The position numbers and the translations under genes are program-made. The notes below the pieces were generated by a model. It saw only the letters and a program-made list of their open reading frames with translations, did no database searches and had not been told where the DNA came from. A stretch of DNA of 64,000 nt from Physella acuta (lineage: Eukaryota; Mollusca; Gastropoda; Physidae), in contig NW_026733029.1 of the NCBI RefSeq assembly GCF_028476545.1, positions 39,871 to 103,870 of the forward strand. Reading direction: 5' to 3'. Positions 54,555-64,000 of this stretch are shown here, in pieces. Each line of letters opens with the position of its first letter. The stretch's first letter is position 1.

Positions 54555-55414
54555 GTGAACGAGGGTGTGCAGTGCAGGGTGTCATCAAAAATTTACGAAT
54601 CCACCACTCAACCAAAGATATGTTCGTTCTATCACTGTCAAGCGCTATCAGTACAACTTCCGTTTAAAACGCGGGGCCCATTTGATAAAATAAGCTGATG
54701 CGCGGTCAAAATGCGCAATTTTTACTGACGGTGCGTAAAACCGGTGCCTTTTCTCATTTTTCAAGCGATCCGCTGAAATTTCGACCATAGGACTATAATG
54801 AAAATATTTCTTCTATCTCCTGTATAACAGGAATGTGTATTTTAGAATCGTCATGTGGCGGTTGTTCTACGTTTCCGTATAATAGGACACGCAAACCATT
54901 TTAGCAACACAATTTCGCACCATCAAATAGTTTTAAACGCGCGTATTTTACACATCAAAAGTTGCGTAAAAGTTTAGGGCTTTATGAATATACTTCGGCG
55001 GGATAGTTTGTATCGAATAGGGGGTTTCCCTTCAATTATAACTTGTAGGGTTAATTAGAGTTTGAATAAAGATTAGGGTCACACCTAGTTTTATTAAAGA
55101 TGGGGTTAGGGCGAGCATAGGTACAGCTCCCTATAAAAAAGGCACAGGTAAGGTCAGTTGTTATAGGATTAAAGTAGCCTACCCGAATTTGATTCACTAT
55201 GTTATATGTTGACATTTCTACGTGAGATTTTGATTAAATAATAAAAAGATGTGTATCACGTGTATAATGAATGGTCATTTACATTTTGTTGCACTGATTA
55301 CATTTTTAAAAAAAATCGAAGTAGCTCAAATTATACTATTTACAGTGTTTCATTAAAAATTCTTTTTTGAAAAAAAAACAACAACAAAAAACAACAGAAC
55401 AGATATCCAGTAGG

Positions 55415-55672
55415 ACCGGTAGTGACTCATGTTAAAACAAAAGGTAACTGGTGATACATAGTGACTCATGCCAATACTCGTGGTGACTGGTGATACGTAG
55501 TGACTCATGTCAAAACAAAAGGTAACTGGTGATACATAGTGACTCATGCCAATACTCGTGGTGACTGGTGACACGTAGTGACTCATGTCAATACTCGTGG
55601 TGACTGGTGACACGTAGTGACTCATCAAAACTAGTGATGAATGGTGACACTCTAGTGCCCGTAATGACTCAT
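55415..55672. repeat. Minisatellite of about 35-bp units
   Basis: About seven copies around tagtgactcatgccaatact followed by cgtggtgactggtgacac, with an alternative caaaacaaaaggtaactgg unit. Confidence 0.85.
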
Positions 55673-56329
55673 GCCGTCACTAGTGACACGTTATGAGTTG
55701 TACACATTAAACAACACACACAACTGAACAAATTTACTTAACCTCTTACAATATCATCATTCATTTTTCCTTTGTAGCTCCCGGGAAGCAGAGGGTTGCA
55801 GTTACAATATAACGTTACATAACATTTCTATAGAGATCTCCCCCCCCCCCCCCATCCACCTCTTCTTCAACGCCCTTTTCAACATCCCTCCATGCTTTCC
55901 TTACTATTTTCATTTTTTTTTTGGTATTAGGCCTAGTCTCCATCTTTTATCTTGATCGATATGGATTTTAAGATTTCACCCCCCCCCCCCCCCAACAACA
56001 AAAACCGTTCTCGAATCCCTCCCCCCACCCACACCACACATTTCTCGAACCCCTCCACCTGCATTTGCCACATTAAAATTTTGCGCTGTAAACATTTGTT
56101 ACTGTTACTAAACAAACAACTGCTGTTGTTGTTTGAATGTCTATAATTCTATCACACCTGTTGCGTAGGACAAACGATAAAAAAAGCTTCAGCAGAAAAC
56201 ATTTAGTTCACTGTAAAAGACGATTGGGCTGTGTATTTAAGTTAAGCACAAGTGTATAAGGGTACAAATATAGCTTTTCAAATTCATTATAGCTGCTGTA
56301 AAGTTCCATTTCAAACCTGACGGTCTATG

Positions 56330-56472
56330 CGGCAAGTAAAGTAGAGTTCACTTGTTTGTGACATCCGCATATGAAGATATAATGTGGTCAGCACTATGCC
56401 CAGTCGACTTCCATAATATGAGTAAGTTACCTATCAGAGTTGGGAATCAAAAAACAGTTTCTCGTAGCTCCA
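56330..56472 (-). mobile_element. SINE family 2 copy (partial)
   Basis: Carries the body (gcaagtaaagtagagttcac, tggtcagcactatgcccagt, acctatcagagttggg on the + strand) but not a clear tRNA-like head. Confidence 0.65.
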
Positions 56473-57824
56473 ATGTTTAAAGAAATCGACAAGTGATTTA
56501 AAAAAAAACCAACAACAACGGAATCACAGCATTTGACTGCTAGATCTACATCGTTTTATATGAAGCTAATGAGTACAAAGCCATGAGTGTCAATTTATTT
56601 AGCCAACCATTCGAAATACACTTTTGAGAAAATTATTTTAAAACTTCCAATATAAATTCACTAACATTTTATCGTTTAATGTTTTTATTCTGAGTTTAAA
56701 TGTATTTCCTCTAATCATATATATCATACATATAATTTGTTGCTTGGACACAAATATCACGACACGTTCGGATCATTTCACTTTGCTTCCATTATAGCTC
56801 GTTTGACGCATACCGTCTATTTTATTCGAAAAAAAGAAAAAAAAAAGTATTGTGATTTGGTTTCCAGTTGAGCAGTTTTGACCTTGAATAAACACGAGCA
56901 CTGCTGTTAGCAGTTAGTTAAAGTGAATTTAGAATACATAAATACAGTTTTCTTTTGTTTACCAAAAGCATATTGGTGTTAAATTTGATTTGTGGGCATG
57001 TGCAAGGAGCCGACAACCCCCCCCCCCCCCCAAGCCCCCTCTCCGGCGCCTCTACGCGCCCGTGGTGTGTGTACATTTGATCTGTTTTATTGTGGTGTGT
57101 TCATTAACCAGCGGGTTTTACTAGTTTACATATCTAGTGTGCTCGTTTGAAACGTGTAAATTGTGGCGTGTTAATGTTGTGGCGGGATTATATCGTGGTC
57201 TCTTTGCAAAAATAATGAGTTTCTGATACGCTGATTTACATACTAACGTGTTTTAGAGTGGAGTTAGCTGACATTTCAACCTCAGCTTTTTGACTAACGA
57301 CATATGTAGACAATTCAAGAAAAATTGTCTATTTCTTAAGAGTACAAAAAAACTTATTTTAAAAATTGTTTTGATTCAGGCATGTTTATATACGACTAAA
57401 CATCCCGAATACCGACCTGGAATATAATCCACACAGTCATGCATGTTGTGTGCGAAGTTTAAACTGATCAGGAAAAAAAAGTTTTTTTTTAAAAGTAGCA
57501 GGAATAAAACTTACAAATTTTACAAACTTTATCAAATGTTTAAAATCTCATTCGTTTTTCAATTCATATCGTAATAATTCCATTATATGCATTCAAGAAA
57601 ATATATTACATCCCCTACTAAAATGGCATACTCGTTTGAAATAACCTTGCACCGGAAACGAAATTAGTAGCCTTTTCAAAGGAAGGAAATGCCGTAAACC
57701 TCCTTTTAAATTGACGTTCTAACAGCACACCCCTTATCGAAGTACATCACACACTTACCAAAATGACATCACATCCATTACTAAAATGACCTCCCACCCA
57801 CCACGGAAATGACGTAATACTCAC

Positions 57825-58521
57825 TATTCCAGCAGTACAGCATGGCCATCTCCCAGCGCGTCCGCTCGTCCTTTGCCTGGAGTAGCCGCGGGTCATACTT
57901 GAGCCGGAACGTCCCCCAGAACGAACCTCTCTCCCTGCGGAACGGAAACACCAACGTTCTTGACCGTGTCCTTCCGAACATGCCGGGAAAGCCGGTTCCG
58001 TGACTGGGTCTCGAACCTGCACTCCTGGGAACTCCTGCATCTTTGGAGAATGAGTTTTGTGTATGCAGGGCTGGATGGACGGCGTTGAGACGCCTTGAAT
58101 GTCTTGTCACTGTTTCACCTCTGCCATTATTATTACTGTTATTATTATTATTATTATTATTATTATGCACGTTATTACTACTAGTCCTGTGCCCGTGGCT
58201 CAAACGGGATAAATGGCTAGTACTTTCAGCTGGATTGTAGATGGGGTAGCCGGTCCGGTTGTTAAAATTACACACGTAGCCGTCGCTGTTGTAGCCGACG
58301 GCGTTGTCGTAGCAGTTCATTGACCGCTGGCTCTTGCCGCCGTAGGACATGTAGCCGTCGCTGGTGTAGTCCAGGCCCCCGTGGACGTAGAGGTTGCCGT
58401 TGAGGGGGTAGGAGGCTGGGGCGCGGGGGTCGGGCTCGGCGCAGGCGTGGCTTCGCCGTTCTCGCTGCTCCTTCTCCCGGCGTCTCTTCTCCGGGTAGAA
58501 AATGTCCAGGAAGAAATTCAT
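57825..58521 (-). CDS. Unrecognised 232-residue first coding exon (possible third PKA-C N-terminus)
   Basis: Open from ATG at 58519-58521 (A at -3, in-frame TAA just upstream, no acceptor between them) to a strong donor gtgagt at 57824. Visible parts are a basic start (YPEKRRREKEQRERR), two SDGY motifs (DYTSDGYMS, GYNSDGYVC), an asparagine run encoded by an ATT-type microsatellite (58136-58166 on +), an arginine/serine-rich part, and a compact end (LKYDPRLLQAKDERTRWEMA then MLYCWN). GC content is far above the surroundings, as for real coding sequence. I do not recognise the protein. The only minus-strand coding exons found beyond it in the window are those of PKA-C, and its phase-1 donor fits PKA exon 2. 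It could instead start an unrelated gene whose other exons I did not detect. Confidence 0.6.
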
Positions 58522-60126
58522 GTTGGGGTGGGGGTGTGAGTGTTATGACTTAACGGTCATGGGGGTGGAGGGGGGGGGGGGGGTCAGTCAAACCAGGAAC
58601 TTGATGTTTGTTTAGTGAAAGTGGGTTGGAGTTCTTGGACCGTCCGGGTCACAAACCAAATACCGGGACAATATCCTTGTTTGCAGGTGAATGTGAATTA
58701 CAATCCTGCGTCCCTTGTGAGTAACAAAAGGAAAAAAAAAACAGCCGTGCACTCTTGTTTTGAATGGCAGTTAAAGTTCTGTGTCCACGATAATGGCCAT
58801 GAAGCAAATCAACACTGGCTATGTTCTCTGTAGCAAGATTGTTTGTGAGAGATCTATGACAGGGTGGCCTTGTTGGCCATTCGGGTCATGACACGCTGGC
58901 CATGGGGGCCACACAGTAAAACGACACTTATACCATTGTCTGTTGTTACGAGTGTTGTTATGACAGACCGGTCTTGTCCAGAAAATTAAACAAAACTAGA
59001 GTTACCCTCTCTTGTGTAGCTGGAAACCTACATTGTCACGTGGGTTTTCTAAAAATAGAAAGTACTAGCCTAGTTCTCTTTGTCCACAAAAATTCAAGAC
59101 TTCAAAAGAGTGAGAGTTCAGACAAATATGAGTTTAAAAGAATCACTTTTAACACCAAGAGTTTTACATTCCAACACGATATGGTTTAAATATTCTGTAC
59201 CAAATGAAAGTAGAAAATAACAGAATCGATTTCGTTAACATTTTGCATTTTTTTATATAATTAAAATTTACGTAATCAATTGCACAACTAACACTGTTAC
59301 CGGCAAAAAAAAATTAAGAAAAAAAAAGGTTGTTAGAAAATTATAGACCAAGATTGTAATAGATTCATCAAGGTAGTGCTGCAATAAACAGACCAACCGT
59401 TACCTTGGAAACGCCAACATGTGCGAAAGTAAATAAACTGCGTAATTTCCCCCTTTCCCTGAAGAAACCTATGCACTATGTAGACTAAATGAGTTAGCCA
59501 AAACTTGAAAATGAAGTTCAAGTAAAGCACTACACGTGTACCTCATTAATTAAGTGTTAATTAACAAGTGCATTATAAAAGATACACAACAATGTTTACA
59601 TTTTCATTTAGGACTACAAAATCTAAAAAAATAGAAACCGGCTTAGAAAAATGAAAAACTAGCCCACAAAGGTAGTCTACTGAAATACTAGTCTAGATCT
59701 AGTCTAGATGCTGTAAGTAGCCCAGACAAAGAAAGTAGACAGCCTCGTAGTCTGTATACCGGGAAATTTACCAATCCGAGTTACACAAAACTACATTAGA
59801 GTATAGTCTATAATTACATTAATACTAGATTTAGTAACAGTCTATAGCTCTCTATTAACTATGGTAAAACTAAATTTAACACTTTAAAACAGCGGCAATA
59901 CAAATGTAAACTTTATAATTTTCAAATTTGTTTCGACCACGAACTGAAAAAAATATATTTTCGCGAATAAAAACTCGTTCCTTACTCTCAAACCTAAATT
60001 AAATTTATCACATACGTTACGAACATACTCTACACCACATACAGTCGTAATTACTTGTTAACACATCCAAACCAACGCGTAACATCACGTTGAAAATTTT
60101 AACCAACTTTCTTTCTAAACACAGGA

Positions 60127-60145
60127 ACTTCCGGCGGCCATTTTG
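60127..60145. promoter_or_regulatory. Candidate ETS plus YY1 promoter motifs
   Basis: ACTTCCGG (the complement of an ETS site) is followed at once by GGCCATTTTG, a YY1-like site. This pairing is typical of animal housekeeping promoters. It could serve the minus-strand exon at 58521, 1.6 kb away, or a gene off the right edge. Motif match only. Confidence 0.3.
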
Positions 60146-60604
60146 TTGTGCATGGAAATAATAAATACGTAGGCCTAGCCTAGAGATCCGGGCACCCTAC
60201 GCTACACACAGAGCACAGGTAAATTTTTTAAAAAGTAAAATGAGGTCAGAGTGAATCAAGCCGAAAAGCAGCCCCTCCTCCCAAAGTAAAGGTCAAGGCT
60301 GCAAGTCGGCCCCTTCGTGGTGGGACTCGGGGCGACCTAAATATGATGTTTTTGTTTGCGTTTGAATATTGTTGCTCCGCGCGTGTTGAGTGTGGGTGCC
60401 GGGAATTACACGCCCGTGGGTCACACGTCTGGAGGGCTGGTCATGGCGCGTCAAAGTTTTGCCTGGTGTTGGGGTTAAGGTCAAGGGTTAAGGTACAGGT
60501 CAAGTGCTGGAGTTTGGTTTAGAGGTTAGGTTTTGTTCGTCGGCATAGAATGTCATTACTCTGGTTTCTAGTTTAAGCCGGGGATAAGCTCGATGTCATG
60601 GCTT

Positions 60605-60745
60605 GACATTGGGCCTAATGACATATGCAAATGTCAAAATAATCGGGCCTAATGACATATGCAAATGTCAAAGTCATAGGGTCTAATGACACAGGCAAAT
60701 GCCAAAGTCATCGAGCCTAATGACACATGCAAATGTCAAAGATAG
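60605..60745. repeat. 36-bp repeat carrying octamer motifs
   Basis: Four copies of gggcctaatgacatatgcaa followed by atgtcaaagtcat. Three copies keep a perfect ATGCAAAT octamer (60625-60632, 60659-60666, 60727-60734). Confidence 0.85.
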
Positions 60746-60887
60746 GTTAGGACAACAATCTAAAGCCCAAAAGATCTAAATCCCGCTAACACTGTATTTA
60801 AGCTTCTAAAAGCAAAGAGCTGTTTCGTGAAATATTTTTTTTTCTTGTCTCACAAAATTGAGGGAACATTAGTCAACTTGTCTAATA

Positions 60888-61079
60888 GGGTTGCCAGATA
60901 CCTTTTCCGAAAATACTGGACACCTTTCCATCCTTCCCTTCTCAGGTATGCCGCAAAGCAGAAGAAGGGGGGTAACAGAGTATTATTCATATACTTGTCC
61001 AGTATTTATATTTATTTTATCCTGGACAGTCTGCTCAAATACTGGACTGTCCAGTTCAAAACTGGACACCCGGCAACCC
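60888..61079. mobile_element. Candidate 192-bp inverted-repeat element
   Basis: Starts gggttgccagataccttttc and ends ggacacccggcaaccc, a short inverted repeat (gggttgcc). Internal actgga/tccagt motifs recur in both orientations. No target-site duplication recognised. Confidence 0.5.
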
Positions 61080-61339
61080 ACTTATTAAATAATCAAAGTG
61101 TAATGTTACTACATCAAAGAGTCTTGAAAAAAAAGCTGTGTTGAAAGTGCTCATTAAAACGGTGTGTAAAAAGCTAGTTTTTGGAGGTATTTATGAAAAC
61201 ATCAAAGACTGCTTTACATTATAATTTTAATTGACGTTTCACAAGAAGTAGAAGGTGCCTGGTTATGCCTCAGAAATAGGAGTGGGGCTCAATATCCCAA
61301 TTCATCGACATCTTTTACCGTTCGTGCTCAAGACAAAAA

Positions 61340-61543
61340 GGGCAGATGAAGTAGAGTTCATCTGTTTCAATGACCTCAACACACTGGTGGATAGTGTGGT
61401 CAGCGCTATTTCAAGCCGCCTTAGTTTTCCTAATATTAATATGAGTCCAGGTACTCATCATAGCTGAGTTGACTCAGGTACGTGTTAAAGACGACCTTGA
61501 GAATTTCGGTTTGGTAGTCGTTAGTTCTATTACTCGACCACAC
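61340..61543 (-). mobile_element. SINE family 2 copy, minus orientation
   Basis: The minus strand starts with the head gtgtggtcgagtaatagaac, followed by ccaaaccgaaattctcaagg, and then the shared body ending ctacttcatctgccc. The head resembles that of the dimeric SINE at 23.7 kb. Confidence 0.7.
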
Positions 61544-62034
61544 CGTACTCATGTACCATAATTAGCGGTGCTATACTGTAATTAGGGGTGCCTTATATAT
61601 TAATTACAAGGTTTATGCTCTAATTAGCGCGTAATGTTTTAATTAGTGAAAAATATTCAGATTACGGGTCCACCCAGCTCTTATGGGTACATGATCATAG
61701 AGGAAGACAGTGCCAACCACAGTCACTTTAAGTTACTACAAGGTCGAAGAAACATACTCTACTTCAACTGCTACACGGGGCAGTTCGATCTACTTAGTAC
61801 CTCATCAAAACGGTGCCACCATGGGTGCCATTTTGTCAGCTGACATCAACACGTCAAGCAGATTTCATGACAGTCTGGAATGTTTAAACTGGCCACTGCA
61901 CAACAGCTTTAGATTCCACATACTAAAAGTACAATTTTGGTGGGGCTTGTATATAAAAAAAGTTGCCTTTTCAACGTTAAGGACATACTGTTTCAGGGGC
62001 AGGTGAAGGAGAGTGTATTTATTTCTCTCAACTT

Positions 62035-62197
<163 letters not shown>

Positions 62198-62309
62198 TGG
62201 ATAGTGCAGTAGTACCCAGCATAGAATCCTTTACTTTGTCCGAAGAAGAATACCATCAGAGCTAGGTGGACTCTGGGACGTCCTAATCTTACTTCTATGG
62301 ACTGAACTC

Positions 62310-62549
62310 CAGTGTTTCTTCCAGACTTTTTTTTCTCCGGGGGGGCACTTGAAATTTTCGGGGGGGGGGGGGGGGGGGCGGTAGACTTTATTCGGGGGGG
62401 GGGCGGACACTGTTAAAAGTGTATATTTTCTATATAAATTATATAAATTTCATTTCGTTCGGGGGGGGGGGGGGGGGGGGGGGGCGGTAAATTTTTTCGG
62501 GGGGGGGGGGCTTCGCCCCCCGCCGAAGAGATGCCTGGAATAAACTCTG
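62310..62549. mobile_element. Second copy of the G/C-run hAT-type element, 240 bp
   Basis: Inverted relative to the 53.0 kb copy. It starts cagtgtttcttccagac, ends gcctggaataaactctg, and has long G runs inside. The flanking direct repeat actgaactc occurs at 62301-62309 and 62550-62558 (9 bp; 8 expected for hAT, so one base is probably chance). Confidence 0.85.
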
Positions 62550-64000
62550 ACTGAACTCGTGCCCGTAAGTCGAATTTGATGTCAAGAACACACATGGGGT
62601 GGGGGGGGGGGTTAAGTAACCATCTGTATTGTTTATGTGTGTGTGTGTGTGGGGGGGGGTAGCCTGCAGTGTGATGTTATAACATTAACAGACACACCAC
62701 CGGTATGTATTTTGTAGTACGATGATATAACACTAACACCGGTACAGCTAGTGTGGTGTGTAGGGGGGGGGTCTCTTGAAACTTCCGGAGACGGACGCTG
62801 GTTAAAGCATGTATATTCCTACATAGACCTATATTATTTAAATCTTTCGATTTCTTTCTGGGGTGGGAGCGGGGGGCACTCCACTACCCACTTCTCAGAT
62901 AGAGGCTGAATGAAAAACTGGTGATGACTACAACACTAACCATCTACGGTAAGGACTAGGTCTCTTGTTATCTAGCTTACTTAATTGCTATACTTTGATG
63001 TGTCGCTTCTTTAATGCTTGTTCGAACATAAAATACAGCTATGGTTCGTATTGATTAGCCGTACCCGAACAGCCGTAGGCCTGGTATTGTAGATAATTAT
63101 AGCTGAACCCTTGATATTAGGTTTATGATAACGCCTTGCATCAAGTGTATGGTTGGTGTTATGGTTGGGTTTTGGAGTTGATGTGTTGTTATTACAGATG
63201 TGTGTTGGAAAACAGGTATATCTAGCCTATCGACAAGCGCCAAAAATATTAACTGAAACTCTGGAACGTCGAATACAATATTTTTTTTTTACGGACGGCA
63301 GGAACACGTTTTGATTGGCAGCGGTTCTAGACGTCTTCTAGACGTCTCGACTCGGAAAAGGAATGGATCCTGATAACTAACGGTGACGGCCGGGGTGAAC
63401 TGTAAAGGAACTTTACTTCACCTACACTTGTGGTCACCAATGGGTCTGAAATGATACTTTAAAAAAAAAACGGAAAGTGCGTAGCAATAAATGAATTCCT
63501 TATTGCTCTAATTTTACTCCAGATTTATGTTTCCAGATTGATTTTTCTTTATTCGTTAGAGAAAACATTTCTGGTGTCTTTCATTCCAGAACTTAGACCC
63601 TATAGTTAAAAACACGCTTGACCCCCTAATGCCAATATATTTAACATACACAAAACAAAAAAAAAACAAAAAAAAAAACAGTAAAAAAAAACAAAAACAA
63701 AAAAACCAAACAATCCAATCAAATCGTAAATAATTACACGCAAGGAATTTTTTTTACATACAAAATTGATTATTAAAAACAAACCCCAGCAACACTAATT
63801 AGATGTAAAGATATATTAAATTAAAAACAACATGCCCCTCAAATCGAAGGAAAACCCATACATCAGGATCTGGTCTAAAAATAGACACATCAAATCACGT
63901 GACACGACAGGTCTTTAATTGGCCAGGTTGGGATTAAGAGGGCTTGTATGTAAACAAACGCCCGGTATCTGTGGAGATCAGCTAACAATAGCCCGCATGT

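Overview
The window is animal nuclear DNA from an intron-rich, AT-rich genome, most probably a mollusc and, within molluscs, a heterobranch gastropod. That assignment is inference. It rests on the protein kinase A gene, whose two alternative N-terminal exons and two interchangeable catalytic-loop exons match what I remember of the Aplysia PKA catalytic-subunit gene, and on tRNA-derived SINEs. There are no bacterial-style operons, rRNA genes, CRISPR arrays or intact mobile-element proteins.

Left part (1-30476, + strand): almost the whole of USP24, a very large ubiquitin-specific protease. I could place 59 consecutive coding exons. Nearly all use GT..AG junctions, and the phases agree from end to end, giving about 2,536 residues plus stop. 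Only the extreme N-terminus (the UBA end) lies off the left edge. The ubiquitin-like segment is at about 9.4-10.3 kb and the C19 protease domain at 18.3-22.8 kb. USP24 introns are unusually full of minisatellites, and many of these copy a splice donor or acceptor together with adjacent exon bases.

Middle (30.5-36.4 kb): the USP24 3' UTR, which carries a 17-bp minisatellite, and then an intergenic stretch where two genes converge tail to tail.

Right part (36441-54554, and perhaps to 58521, - strand): the catalytic subunit of cAMP-dependent protein kinase. Exons 2-10 lie at 46.0-36.4 kb. There are two adjacent 127-bp versions of exon 6, which encodes the catalytic loop, and two alternative first exons: a myristoylation-type MGNAAT start at 49.3 kb and an MLSLCC start at 54.5 kb. 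A further long minus-strand coding exon (57825-58521, 232 residues, not recognised) ends in a donor whose phase fits PKA exon 2. The rest (58.5-64 kb) holds SINE copies, small inverted-repeat transposons, long G/C and AT runs, and candidate promoter motifs.

The strongest points for follow-up are the tandem duplication of splice junctions in USP24 (one donor present 12 times), the layered alternative splicing of PKA, the unassigned 232-residue exon, and a set of non-autonomous elements with clean target-site duplications.
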